A stretch of 60,000 nt of DNA from Liolophura sinensis (Eukaryota; Mollusca; Polyplacophora; Chitonida; Chitonidae): contig NC_088295.1 of NCBI RefSeq assembly GCF_032854445.1, positions 13,877,385 to 13,937,384 on the forward strand. The letters are read 5' to 3'. Position 1 is the first letter of the stretch. Each line of letters begins with the position of its first letter. The notes beneath the pieces are model-generated. The model was not told the origin of the DNA. It did no database searches and saw only the letters and a list, made by a program, of their open reading frames with translations. Positions 14,301 to 24,184 of the stretch are shown one piece after another. The position numbers and the translations under genes are program-made.

Positions 14301-17300
14301 ATTATTTATTTATTTGATTGATGTTTTATGCCGTACTCAAGAATATTTCACTTATACAACGGCGGCCAGCATTATGGTGGGAGGAAACTTGACAGGTATA
14401 AAATGCACAGTAAATGTTTAGACCATCACCAAAAATATGTTCACTGACCTTGCAACCACTTTTATTGAAATTGTAACATTGTGTAACATTCTTTTTCTCT
14501 CTTTCTCATTGCCCAGAAAAATTTTTTTACACATTCATGTGTAAGATCCACATCAAATACACTTGTTTCCATTGTTAAAATGTGAGACCTTGGGCCAGGT
14601 GACAATGGAATCTTGCCAACATCAGGCAATACCATGATAATCCGTTAAATTACACTGCATGAATGTGTAAAGCAGGGATAAATGACCACAGCATCCAGCA
14701 GACAAACCAGTTCTGTGAACTTCCGCTAACCTTGGCAGCCTTTTCAGCATCCTGTTGGAAGATAGCCACCAGCAGAGGCATGTTGTTTGGGTTTCGGGCC
14801 GTGGACAACTCATTATATATCGTGTGTGTCAGGATTAGTTTCATGTTGTCAGGGTGTTGTGACATAAGCTCTCTGAAGAAAACCAAAAAAGGAGAAATGC
14901 TAAAATAGTAACAATTCTGTTTGAATGTACTGCAGTGTACAATCATCAAGATTTAACACTTGCAGCAGATCAATACCTATTAAGGCTTAAGGGAAATTCC
15001 ACAAGTTAATAAACAGCCTAGTATTAACTTTAACCTGAACATGATTGTCAGACTCACCGTATAGATAGCAGGAAGTGGTTGATGAGAGCCTTTGTTTTCA
15101 GTCGGATCTTGAGGAGCTGTTTGATCACCTCTACATCACTCTTGTCATGCTGGGCACAGTTCAGACACACAGACATCAGCAGGTCCTGTGCTGCTTTAGC
15201 TTGCTGTTAACATCACAAAGAGTACTAATAGTAAGAAAAGATATGTGTACTTGTATGCAAGGACTGATTAAGAAGTCAGCAAGAACAAAAATATCTGTGC
15301 ATTTCACTCCTGCTTTTTCTTATGAAGTTCAATATTTATTTATTTATTTATTTGATTGGTGTTTTACACCGTACTCAAGAATATTTCACCCAGGACCATC
15401 CGTAGGTAGCTGGCAGACCATCCCAAATACAGCCGCAGAGGAAGCCAGCATGAACTGGACTTGAACTCACAGCGACCCCATTGGTGAGAGGCTCCTGGGT
15501 CATTACGCTGCGCTAGAATGCTAACCAACTGTGCCACGGAGGCCCCTGAAGTTCAATAGTATGATTTGATGGCTGTTCATAAATTGATGACATTGATCCT
15601 GGACATATAAAATTATATATGCACACATGTAAGCTTGTAAGGAATGTTTTGTGTAATTTAAATTATCTTGTTTTAACGATACCATAATTTAAATGATAAT
15701 GATTCAAATTTATTAACATATGAGGGTGTAGCATCATTTTCAAGACTATTCCCCATAATGAGCATGGAAACCATCAGCACATCATTTTTATGCAAAATAT
15801 ATTGACCTTGCAAGAGAAAGAGACAAATTACTGTTGCAAAATAAACAGCAAAAGTGAACTCAAAAGGCCCAAAGCCAAAAAGTTGATTTTTGCAAAACAG
15901 GAAATGAGAGGCAATGTGAGATTACCTTGGGGTTCTGTAGCCACATCTCTAGTCTCTGGGATGCCAAGAGTCGCACTTCAGCATAGCCACAGGTTGCTGT
16001 CATCAAGCGTATCAGGTTTCGAGAGGCAGGGTCCAACGGCTGACGGCGATTAAAATGATCACGTATCACATCTGTTACATATGTCTCTATAACATCCTGC
16101 TGGTAGGGATACCTGAAAATATCAAAGTCACAACCTGAATGACTAACCTTGCAAAAATGACATTTGTACAGAATCATTTTTAGTCAATGGAGAAAGTGTT
16201 TTAATGTTTGAAAGGCCTACCTGACAGAAAAAGGTTCCACCTACCTTGGAAATATAGTTACATTCTGAGAAGACTCTGAAGCTGAAGAAAGCTGCATTTT
16301 TTCTGAATCATTGCTTTTCTCATCATCTTCAAACAAGAATGCAGCTGGGCTTGCTGAAAATGATTAACAAATAAGATGTGCAAGCTAGTTCAAAGCAATA
16401 CTCTAGCTATTTCTTTACTGTAAAGTACTTTTTATTCGCTGGAATTTATTTTTGCGGATTTTCTCCCAAAAACAACTACTATTTGTGTATTTAAGAGAAT
16501 ACTGAAAAACAGTTCTTAAAATCTTCAAAATTTTCCAAGATATAATACGGTCGAAATTATTCAAGCACTTAAAACAGGTATCATCAAGGGTGGCTTTAAT
16601 CCTCCTTTGTTTCCTGCAGTGTCGCTAATCCTCACGATCTCTGGATCAGAGATTAAAACAATGGGGGAAGGGTTATCACTACATAAGAAGATTACTTTTG
16701 CACCTAGTAAAGCAGTACTCAAACAGGTGTCACCTCTTTTTGAATGACTGATGAGCACTGTTAAACACCTGGCAAAGTGAGCTGTCACCTTTTGAGCAGT
16801 TTAACGCAAAACATATGAATTCACCATTATCAGCACCAGTCACTAATTCTTTATCAAGCAACACGGTAAGTTTTGTATTGTTTTCAGTTTCAATCATCCT
16901 CTGCAGCAGGTCAGAATCCGCAAACATTGCTATAGCTGTCAAACGGCCTTTGTCTTGTTGTACACACTTCACAGTTTGTTAGAAGCCCACTCACTGGACC
17001 ACAGGAGAGATACAGCCAATGGGATAGTGTGTATCAGAGCGACATTCATTAGAATCCTGCACATGCTACTTTCTACTTTTCTTTTCACTTTACGAGCATA
17101 GCGAAGATCAAACTAAAGACAAATAAACTCCCACGCCAAATGAACTACTTCACAGTATTTATTCATTTATTTGACTGGTGTTTAACAACGTACCCCAGAA
17201 TATTTCAATTACATTACAAAGACCAGCATTATGGTTGGAGGAAACCAAGCAGAGCCCAGGGGAAACCATCATGAGACGGATCTGAACTCACAGCAACTGG

Positions 17301-20300
17301 ATTGGAGACAACATAGTTATACATGAATTTGAGGCTGAAAAGGCATTTTCATTCCTCCAATGCACTAGCTATTTTGTCCAAACAGAACACACCTTAGGCC
17401 AGATTGCCAACATAACTGCAAAGATACCAGCAGCTGAATAAACAATGAATAAATACAAAACTACTTTTTACATCTGTACATTGTACTTCAGACAAAACAG
17501 CATAAAAAAAAATTTGTGACTTCTCTGAATTTTAAATCCCTTATTTTTGAGATCTCGTTGAGACCAGGACAGATATGAGTGAGAACTTACAAGAGCCAGA
17601 CTGCTCCCCTGTCTTCCCATTATCAGATTGCAGCATTAGACTGGAGCGAGGGGGTAACTTTGTGCTGAAAGCTGTCTGTATGTTATCCACGAATCCTTTA
17701 GTATCCTCACGATCTACCCACACACGCTCGCCAAGGGAGTCCTCAATGTACACCTTTGTAAGAAACAACTTACATGTGTCTTATAAAACTTGAGTAAGGC
17801 CTTATAACTGATAAACAAAATTTTTTTTACAAACATACAAAAAGTTACAAGACACAGAGGACATAAGACACATATCCAGTAGATACATACATATCTACAA
17901 AGAGCTTATTTTCTATATTAAAACACTGGTGTTCAAAATGACCAAATCTTCTGAAAGGCATATACCCAATCCAATCAATAACCCAAAGACTAAACTATCA
18001 TACCGATTGTTTTGTTGCATATATAAGTAATCACATAATCAATCTCTGAACATCTGGATGGTCTACTAGTTCTTTTGGCACTTGTAAATACACTGCCAAA
18101 CTGATTTTAGTTTCTCAACAATCCAAACATCTAATCTTCACCACAGCCTACCTTGACAAACTCCTCCGGCCAATTCTCCTCTTCCATGTATGCGGCTAGC
18201 ATCACATTACACGCCAACACTGACACCAACGGGTTCCCCTTGGCTTTGAAGTTAATTGTCGCATCTCGCTTTAATAAGCTGCAGAAGGCCTAAATCCAGA
18301 AAAGTATATGTTCATGATTAATTTATTTATCTATTTTTATATATTTATTTATGGTAATGACCTAATGTTTCACCTGTGAGATAATGTTCTTTACTTTAGC
18401 ATGATTTGAGTTGGCGGCAAGATGACAGTCAAAGGTGATTAGCTCCTGTCTGTTTTATTACCCTGTATGGCAGCTCTCGTCGCTACTCTAGTCAAGTCAC
18501 TGACCTCGAGGTGTGCAGATACCATGTGCATCTTTAATTATACCCATGAGTTAAACCGCATGACTAGTTCAGGCGATGACAACCTGTAAATTCCAAACAC
18601 AGTCTGAATGGATGGACATACCAAACAAGCCATAAATAATGCACACTGCTGGCCTCCATTTAAACAGCGAACAATCACAGCACTATCTGGCGAATGATTG
18701 TCTGTTCACGCACATTTTGATTTTCGTTACAATCAGAACTGTACTCCTAGTGCAGAAGAGTTACCTTCACGCATTTTTAAATCGGGACCTTCCCACTAAA
18801 CACAGAAAACGCACTCAAAACAAGGCTTCAGAAAACTACGATTTATTTCTTGACCTCTTTTCGGTAGCATTGGGTGCAAGTTTGGCATATCAGGAGCCAA
18901 ACAGGATTTATTTTTGTCGCATTAGGTGTTCGCAAAACACTGACATCGGGGTCACTAGCTATGCATCAAAATAAAATGCATTTTTTATGATTACCGGTTT
19001 GCAAATTTACCCAAATGTGATTTACGTGACCTAAGTGACAGATAAGATTACTTTTTTGCCTCTCACCGGTAAAAAATAACACCATCGACAGGTAGGCATG
19101 TGGAAATTTCGAGCCCTATGATTGAAAGTTATTTGATTTATCTGATTGGTTTTTTACACCATACTCAAGAATATTTCACTTATACGATGACAGCCAGCAT
19201 TATGATGGGAGGAAACCAGGCATAGCCTGACAAAACCCCATGACTATCCACAGGTTGCTGGCAGATCTTCCCACGTAGAGCTGGAGAGGAAGCCAGCAAA
19301 TTGTCTCTATCAAGCAGTCTGACATCATCCGCTGGTAATTTGCAAGTAAAGATTCGTGGTGTGTTAAATTCTGTTATAGAAGGGCTCTGCGATTTAATGG
19401 ATATTTGACATGCCAATCCACATGTGTAAAGGTATTGGGTAGTCACACTCAATCTTGAGAGAGCTTTCTCCTAAATTCCCATTTATACCAAAATGGCAAT
19501 CATAAAAACAATCAAGGTGCACCTGTTGTAAAGTACATGTACTAAATTCATTATGATTCAAACTCAGGAAAACAGGCAATGCTGATGATAGGAGCAAAGA
19601 CTGACTGCTAAGTGAAGCGTTAGTTTGTTTATTGCATTTGCAAACTGTCCATGTAATCCCCTGGCCACCCCTGATACTTGCCCATGGTGCGCAGTCAGTA
19701 AGAACCACAATCAACACAATGAATCACGGGATACAATAAACTTAGCAAGACTGAGGCGAAACTTTAGGTAATTTACCATACTGTTGTTTCAAGTAACACA
19801 CAAGAATTTTTCATTTAAAATTAAATGGCAATAAGTTTTATTGATGGCGGGAACGTAAATACCTGGGACAAGGTAATCACACAAGACAGCTCACTAACAT
19901 ACTTTCTTCAACTCCGTTCAACAACACTCAACACCATCCAACTTTGTTGAATCGGAAATGTGCGTGTGTATTTTTTGTCAGTAAGTTGAGTCAAGTTAAG
20001 TGAATGTAACCAATCAGCGTGTGTGTAGAAATAATGTGACCGTCTTAAGGCACGTGACCTGGGCACATTGGCAGCACCAAAGGTGAAAGAGAGATACTGG
20101 TCTGACGATGAGACAGTTTAGCTGAAACAGGAGTATGGCCAAGGCAATAAATGCAGCCGATGAACCCACATCATGATTCTTTCGGACGCTCGACATTGTA
20201 TCTCATGCATTGGAGAGAAAGGGAGAAAAATTTCCCTATACGGCATTCACATTGCTGAGTCAACAAAATTTGAATGATGTTGGATAGTCTGGAAAGGGCT

Positions 20301-23300
20301 TAAGACTGACACTTGCACACCATATTGATAGAGGACAAGTGGTCTCCAACAAATGTAATACCCGTAACATGTAGATGACTATACTGAAAGTACAATCACC
20401 TTTAAAAGCCTTTCAACTAATTTACTTTCTCTCAACTTACAAACAAATGAGAGTACATAAAAGTATAATGTGCTATTTTGCCCTTATTAGAATTAGCAAC
20501 CAGCATAATTTATTTCAACATGATATCTGTTGGCAAAATCTTGTTGATGTATCTTCAGGGTAAGTTACTTGAAAATACATCCAATATACAACTTTCCATT
20601 TTATAGGAATATCTATACTTTTGTCTCATATCTATTGGCAACCTGGACACCAAGTTCATATAATTTTTACCTCAATGATCAGTTCACTCCCAAAGAGAAG
20701 AGGCCTAGTTTTGCTCAGGTACATGAGAGTTAGGTGCACAGCCTGGTCTGGTTTGAAACGACACATCCTCAGATGTTTGACTGAGCCACATAGAAGCCGC
20801 TCCACTCTCTCATCATCAGAATCTCTCTCAGATTCTAGTATCTGGTCCAAAAAAGTCAGAGGCTCAACTGAAAAAAATATACAGTTACATGGAGTTCAAA
20901 CTATTGGTGGCGTGATCCTCTTGTCTTGGTATACATATACATGTAAGTTTCATCAAAGAAAACGTTACTTTGCTGGACATGTTACGATTGCTCTTGAGAT
21001 ACACTGGTATACTTTTAGTATGCAAGCTACTATTATTGATACTTGGAGATTTATTCAAAACTTTAACTCTTTTTCAAGACAAATTAAAAGAAACTGGAGA
21101 TTAATAATTTATTTCTTATGTTCTGAAACAATGCATCTTAACATTGCATCCTTGTACAGGAATCGTTTTACATATGAGATTAAGCTTGTAAGAAATATTA
21201 AAGTACACAAAATGTCAATTTAAAACCAGCTAGCATGAAATGTTAAACATTTTAACAATCAATGCCTATATCAGTACATGTACTCAAATAGCTAACATTA
21301 ATGGCACAGGTTATGAACACAGTGGTCGACAATGCAGTGAACAAACCATCTATTGCAGATTCTTCAAACTGTAAAGTCTGGAGTGAGGGAGAGCCGCGTC
21401 TTTCCACCTCAGAAGACCGACCAAGTGGAGTAAAGGTCTGTCCTTGACCCAGCAGTTTTGGTCTCTTAGGAGCCAGACCCAAACCTGAAGTCCCAGGGGC
21501 CTCTCTTTTCCGGTCCCCCAGTAGTAAAGGGGCCTTCCTGCCCAGGGGCTGTGCACTTGGAGCTCCTGAGTGTCTCAGGTCAGACTCTGATCCAGAGCGT
21601 GCCTGGGACTTTCCTAATGCAATGAAATCCCCAGGAGGTGGATGACCTGCAAAGACAAAAATACAGGCTTAGAGTATCATCTGACTTACATCATATTTTT
21701 GTTCTCATTATTCCTACAAAGTTGGTTTGGGAAATCTCTGAATAATCCTTCAGTTTAAGCAGAGCAGCAATTCCTCACAGGGATCTATCTTCACCCTGCT
21801 GTAGCCTACTGCTGTATACAGGCAAAATTTTCTTATCCCACATAAAACAACCAGCAGCATGGCAAAAATTCCAACTCAACTTTTTACCTCATATTCTATC
21901 TACTGTACTTTCGCAAATTCCATGTGTGACAGATAATCTGTAATTTATTTGGGAAGGGAAGAAAACTTCTTTTCTATCTGATTTCCTTGTGCAGTATGCT
22001 CTGTTAATCATGATCACCCACAGCAACTTTAAAATGTTCACTTTTTGACAATTTGCATTCCCACTTCATTTGCTGTTTATCCCTCTCTCTGCATGAATTT
22101 CCATACCATATAAAGTTGGTTCTATGTAATTATGTTTTTATACAACAGAAATGAATATGTACTAATATCTAAACAAGTTCTCCCTCAACATTGTAGCACT
22201 GTCCACTTTACAATATAAAGGTTGACACTTTTCATAACCTCTGTCAAATGACTGCTGTGTTAACAACATATGTATGTTTCACCAATTTCCCTGGACCGGA
22301 AATTGTTATTAAGATGGCAGCCAAACTGAATGCAGCCATTCCTGTTGAGTTGTCTATGTGATGCATGGACCATCTTGATATAGCCCTGTTTTAGAGTTCA
22401 ATGATCATCACAGTTAAAAGAAAGATGGTTATGTGTAGCATGCATAGTCAAATGAATAACTGTGACCAGTGCATTTATCATTCAACCTAATGATGTTTTT
22501 GAACATAGGATGATACACAGTGAAGTATATCTCCCAAGGCCTATACTGGCATAGAAATAGAAAGGGTTTACAGAAAATCATGATACAATAGCAGATATCC
22601 AAAATTAACTGATGCAAGCATGCAAAAAATTGAAGAGAGCAGAGTGAATGCAAACTGCTAGCTAGTCCAGATTTTCTGACTAGCACTTAATTGCAGCAGA
22701 TATTGTGATAAGGCTAACATCATACTGAGGCTCTAGTCAGACGTCGCTCCATTTAACATCATTAAGAGTTTGCAGACAACATTCAGCTAGTACAGATTTA
22801 CCCACCGTATCTTCTTGTTTCACCTAAATCCAAATACTTATTGTCATTTGCTCCTTGTCCACATACAGTTACCTTTTTACCTGACAAGTTCATTTCAAAT
22901 AGTATTGTGAAAAACGAAATCTTCAACACCTCTTCATTCACCATTGACTTGTACCTGCCACTGTGTGCATATGGGCTGCTTATGTCACATATGGTATACA
23001 CAAACACTTAATGATTTTAAATGGAGCGACTTCTGACTAGATCCGCAATGCCATGCAGTTTATATAATCACAATATCTGATGCAAGTCCTAATCATAAAA
23101 TTCAGATTAGATGTTGGCAGACCTTCCCATGTAGGAGAGGAAGCCAGCATGAGCTGGACTTGAACTCTCAGTGATCACATTGGGAAAAGGCTCCTAAGCC
23201 ACTGTACAAGTTACCCCCATGCACCCCTTTGACCACAATGGTCCCTGATTAAACATAAATAAAACGTAGTTAAGCCATAATACAAAATAGTAATCACATA

Positions 23301-23552
23301 AACTCTGATGAAAAATATATTTAAGCTACTATCACACAAAACTGGGGGCTTATAAACCTAGTGAAACATTATTAGATACTTTGTGATGTAGTGAAATGTT
23401 TAGTATTGAGTTGTTGTTGTTCTCCGTTCAACAAGGATACAGGCGATATTTAGCCACTTTAAAATCTCTCGTAAGGTCTTGTAAGAGTAAACGATTCCCG
23501 CAAAAGTGTCACCTTTTGTAGGTCTCTTTGAGAACGATCCCTTCCTGTCCAT
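1..23552 (-). CDS. INTS1: Integrator complex subunit 1, 5' part (28 exons, runs off left edge)
   Basis: INTS1 is the large helical-repeat scaffold of the nuclear Integrator complex, which binds RNA polymerase II, cleaves snRNA 3' ends and attenuates promoter-proximal transcription. I joined 28 minus-strand exons by GT-AG sites and codon phase; every junction keeps frame, giving about 1,276 codons, against roughly 2,190 residues for vertebrate INTS1 as I recall it. Conserved blocks include HPPPGDFIALG near the N-terminus, NRRQPLDPASRNLIRL, NKDDYLRALRALLREI, VLEDTLMRILVIGLSRDLP and SSEGSLDVLPVQCLCEFLL. The start ATG (23552-23550) follows an in-frame TGA two codons upstream, has A at -3 and G at +4, and encodes MDRK, similar to the vertebrate start. 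It is divergent from the TMEM184B-like gene and shares its promoter. Exon positions are in the four entries that follow. Identity is very secure; single splice sites are inferred without transcript data. Confidence 0.96.
1562..1788 (-). mobile_element. tRNA-headed SINE, near full length
   Basis: Read on the minus strand it has a tRNA-like head (GGCCTCCATGAC..., then a B-box-like GAGTTCAAGTCC), a central conserved domain and a tail ending in CAAATAAA-type repeats. Flanking TTCTCTTGTA (1552-1561) and TTCTCTGGTA (1789-1798) form a 9/10-matching target-site duplication. It is in intron 24 of INTS1, in the same sense as the gene. Confidence 0.85.
2965..4262 (+). mobile_element. Degenerate LINE (non-LTR retrotransposon) 3' fragment
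   Basis: At 3010-3300 the plus strand encodes the reverse-transcriptase core GVPQGSILGPLLFILYTNDL, then LFTDDDTIHF in the place of the catalytic (F/Y)xDD box. Further frames, broken by stops and shifts, continue LINE-like: HKLLGIYIESKLK near 3380, LNWLPIQALVKLEKL near 3560, and a terminal region ending near 3950. The AATAAAG near 4250 may mark its 3' end. It lies antisense in INTS1 intron 22. The 5' end, including any endonuclease, is absent. Stops make it inactive. Confidence 0.75.
4441..4514 (-). mobile_element. SINE tail fragment
   Basis: TGATTGGTGTTTAATGC and GGGTGGAGGAAACC match the 3' tail and central domain of the same SINE, strongly diverged. It is in INTS1 intron 22. Confidence 0.6.
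4641..7697 (-). CDS. INTS1: INTS1 exons 16-22 (residues about 723-991)
   Basis: Exons in transcript order: 7606-7697, 7254-7311, 6923-6998, 6681-6802, 6062-6191, 5379-5555, 4641-4790. Exon 16 encodes YQPPSLAISALYWRAW. Exon 17 encodes NYPTLKCLIEMVIT. Exon 18 encodes NYDFPPPT and NRELQ. Exon 19 encodes FETHLAAASKMTITEH. Exon 21 encodes SMPWLADLVESSEGSLDVLP followed by an acidic-basic linker rich in E, D and K. The exon 22 acceptor is placed at TTTTATAAAAG so that the exon begins KLRKQEQLL, matching the known protein. Exon 20 is followed downstream in the gene by degenerate copies of its own 3' end (separate entry). Intron 21 (4791-5378) holds one copy of an unnamed dispersed repeat. Confidence 0.92.
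5052..5211 (+). repeat. Unnamed dispersed repeat, copy 1
   Basis: It begins TGACGTCAAATGTTCCATTC and includes GTTACAATAGAAACTAATAC and ATGCTACAATCCATTTCTGA. A second copy with the same order of blocks is at 43163-43330. It lies in INTS1 intron 21. Confidence 0.8.
5814..6061 (-). repeat. Four degenerate tandem copies of the 3' end of INTS1 exon 20
   Basis: Units 5999-6061, 5941-5998, 5871-5940 and 5814-5870 resemble the last ~65 bp of exon 20 plus its donor. The unit at 5871-5940 still translates as MFCKS.TPEVLSDIIKR and then a TAG stop where the true exon has CAG. Two units preserve perfect donor sequence (GACAG|GTGAGTG at the 5998/5999 and 5940/5941 borders); the unit at 5871 has GC in place of GT. 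They lie downstream of the real donor in the INTS1 transcript, so they are intronic. Confidence 0.8.
7698..11492 (-). other. INTS1 intron 15, hosting a 102-bp hairpin minisatellite
   Basis: This is the largest INTS1 intron seen (3.8 kb). A twelve-copy 102-bp array occupies 10000-11223. The remaining 7698-9999 and 11224-11492 contain no recognisable gene, SINE or transposon. Confidence 0.8.
10000..11223. repeat. Minisatellite, 12 copies of 102 bp, each with an 18-bp hairpin
   Basis: The unit begins ATATTTGCCTATGGGG and repeats exactly every 102 bp twelve times, almost without divergence. Each unit holds the arm TGAATACAGATACAATGT, a 15-nt spacer, and its perfect reverse complement ACATTGTATCTGTATTCA. 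In some copies the right arm reads ACATTGTGTCTG, which leaves a single G-T pair. A second variant changes the spacer (CATAATCGGGTACAC instead of CATACTCGGGTGCAC). Because 102 is divisible by three, one strand is open throughout, but the array sits in an INTS1 intron, so I do not regard it as coding. Confidence 0.97.
11493..13884 (-). CDS. INTS1: INTS1 exons 10-15 (residues about 475-722)
   Basis: Exons in transcript order: 13702-13884, 13388-13496, 12794-12914, 12382-12459, 11839-11996, 11493-11589. Exon 10 encodes the very conserved NKDDYLRALRALLREI and FCLGMMQERTEAKFVDMEPP. Exon 12 encodes ERDSVWWLHTVVPKLIELKP. Exon 14 encodes EAPVLEDTLMRILVIGLSRD and AMDLAHTLVKRAA. Exon 15 encodes LNLCAYRHPENTVLP. 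All of these align without gaps or with small gaps to INTS1 of vertebrates as I recall it. The short introns between these exons (about 200-500 bp) contain nothing I recognise. Intron 9, upstream of exon 10, contains a truncated SINE. Confidence 0.92.
14301..14388 (-). mobile_element. 5'-truncated SINE with perfect 12-bp target-site duplication
   Basis: Only the tail and part of the central domain are present (TTTGATTGATGTTTTATGCC to GGTGGGAGGAAAC). TTGACAGGTATA occurs exactly at 14289-14300 and 14389-14400. The duplication shows that it integrated already truncated, as expected of LINE-driven target-primed reverse transcription. Confidence 0.9.
14731..23552 (-). CDS. INTS1: INTS1 exons 1-9 (residues about 1-474)
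   Basis: Exons in transcript order: 23513-23552, 21347-21646, 20671-20867, 18152-18289, 17591-17753, 16245-16353, 15926-16112, 15058-15203, 14731-14872. Exon 2 carries HPPPGDFIALG and the basic APKRPKLL patch. Exon 3 holds ERLLCGSVKHL and the stretch ending LIIE. Exons 4-5 hold DATINFKAKGNPLVSVLACN and VYIEDSLGERVWVD. Exon 6 is poorly conserved, acidic and serine-rich. Exons 7-9 hold CGYAEVRLLASQRLEMWLQN, QDLLMSVCLNC and YNELSTARNPNNM. Introns 1 and 3 have separate entries. Intron 2 (20868-21346) and intron 4 (17754-18151) hold nothing recognisable. Introns 5, 7 and 8 hold SINE copies or no feature. The weakest splice site is the exon 2 donor (ATG|GTTTGT), supported by phase and by the resulting ...AIDVEPLTF junction. 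Confidence 0.9.
15335..15546 (-). mobile_element. tRNA-headed SINE with internal deletion and 12-bp target-site duplication
   Basis: The minus strand starts GGGGCCTCCGTGGCACAGTT (A box TGGCACAGTTGG), has B box GTTCAAGTC and ends in a TTTATTTA-type tail (plus-strand reading). TGAAGTTCAATA flanks it at 15323-15334 and 15547-15558. Compared with other copies it lacks the segment CTTATACGA...GGGAAACC from the central domain. It is in INTS1 intron 7, in the gene's sense. Confidence 0.92.
17158..17311 (-). mobile_element. SINE copy, head truncated
   Basis: It contains the tail (TTTATTTGACTGGTGTT), central domain (CAGCATTATGGTTGGAGG) and part of the B-box region (CTGAACTCACAGC). The tRNA 5' end is absent. 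It is in INTS1 intron 5. Confidence 0.85.
18290..20670 (-). other. INTS1 intron 3, no gene
   Basis: This 2.4 kb intron holds one partial SINE (19131-19299). Otherwise I see no conserved reading frame. A CACGTG E-box occurs near 20050 but nothing around it suggests a promoter. Confidence 0.75.
19131..19299 (-). mobile_element. SINE copy, head truncated
   Basis: Tail (TCTGATTGGTTTTTTACACC), central domain (CAGCATTATGATGGGAGG) and GTTGCTGGCAGATCTTCCCA are present; the B and A boxes are missing. It is in INTS1 intron 3. Confidence 0.85.
22665..23105. mobile_element. Long foldback (MITE-like) element
   Basis: The two ends are imperfect inverted repeats of roughly 100 bp around a short unique centre. 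The inner arms match best: TCTAGTCAGACGTCGCTCCA from 22732 against the reverse complement of the stretch ending at 23041 (TCTAGTCAGAAGTCGCTCCA), continuing with one more mismatch to ATCATTAAG. Further out, GCAGCAGATATTGTGAT pairs with GCATCAGATATTGTGAT. No coding capacity is visible and I could not fix a target-site duplication. It lies in INTS1 intron 1. Confidence 0.75.
23113..23227 (-). mobile_element. SINE head fragment
   Basis: This is the reverse part of the family to the truncated copies: GTTGGCAGACCTTCCCATGT, then GGACTTGAACTC (B box) and GGCTCCTAAGCCACTG. The tail and central domain are missing, and it abuts the outer edge of the foldback element. It is in INTS1 intron 1. Confidence 0.75.
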
Positions 23553-23993
23553 CTTTCAGTATCTCACAATATTAAGTAACATTAACCATCTTTTATCCCA
23601 CTGCCCTCTGAGCATGAATGCTGAAGATGTTTCAATATTTCAAGGGAAGTAACTAGCGTTTTCTCGTGTTCTTGCTTTGAGAGTTACAAATGGAGACAAG
23701 ATATTAAAGAATTTTCTGATGATAGGAATTTGAGATAAAGTATTAGACGTTGGCGGTATTTTTTTTTTTTTTCGTTTATTTTTTGTTTACAGCTTTAGAA
23801 ATTACATCTACTGATCCAGACTAGATTAGTGGGAATACTCCGAATATTCCAGTATCATAAATCTACATAAAGCCAGCTATATTAATAATTTCGTTGTTTT
23901 CCTCGGGAAAGCTGTATTATTTCAAAATTAAGTCCATATTATAAGCGTTTAACGAAATTTTCTATAAATAATGATGTATGGACAATATTGCAG

Positions 23994-24001
23994 TGACGTC
24001 A
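23994..24001. promoter_or_regulatory. Consensus CRE (CREB/ATF site)
   Basis: TGACGTCA, the perfect palindromic cAMP-response element, in the divergent promoter. Confidence 0.65.
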
Positions 24002-24016
24002 CGACACCTGATGCAA

Positions 24017-24024
24017 TGACGTCA
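24017..24024. promoter_or_regulatory. Second consensus CRE
   Basis: A second TGACGTCA, 23 bp (about two helical turns) from the first. Confidence 0.65.
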
Positions 24025-24034
24025 TTTCCACACT

Positions 24035-24045
24035 CCGCCATGTTT
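24035..24045. promoter_or_regulatory. YY1-type site
   Basis: CCGCCATGTTT matches the YY1 consensus CCGCCATNTT. Its reverse complement AAACATGGCGG contains an ATG that could serve as an alternative INTS1 start (see findings). Confidence 0.5.
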
Positions 24046-24059
24046 GACTGAAATAACAA

Positions 24060-24184
24060 CACACGGAAAGGATCCAGGAACAAGAAAGAGAAACACCAGG
24101 GTGTTTCGCCTTTGATCATGCCGAAATGATCAACAGTGAAAATTGACCCACTCATTTACTAAGAGGAACACTTCATTTTCAAAG
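24060..24184 (+). other. TMEM184B: Likely non-coding first exon of the TMEM184B-like gene
   Basis: The segment ends in CAAAG|GTGAGT, a near-perfect splice donor, and the next exon of the gene starts with AG|ATGAGC, so the start codon lies directly after an acceptor and a 5' UTR exon is required upstream. The left end is a guess from the position of the CRE sites. Confidence 0.55.

Larger units (their letters stand above)
21647..23512 (-). other. INTS1 intron 1
   Basis: This intron separates the 13-codon first coding exon (donor AAAG|GTGACA) from exon 2 (acceptor TTTGCAG|GTCATC). It contains a long foldback element and a fragment of SINE head DNA directly beside it. The rest (21647-22660 and 23230-23512) shows no coding signal. 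Confidence 0.75.
23553..24184. promoter_or_regulatory. Shared head-to-head promoter of INTS1 and the TMEM184B-like gene
   Basis: The INTS1 start codon (minus) and the likely first exon of the TMEM184B-like gene (plus) are about 0.5 kb apart. Between them are two TGACGTCA palindromes and CCGCCATGTTT, with no TATA box in the expected place for either gene. The transcription starts are inferred, not seen. Confidence 0.65.

Noticed and set aside
20621-21223. 200-codon open frame on the plus strand
   Set aside because: Its first third is the shadow of INTS1 exon 3 on the other strand and the rest is intron DNA without a recognisable domain.
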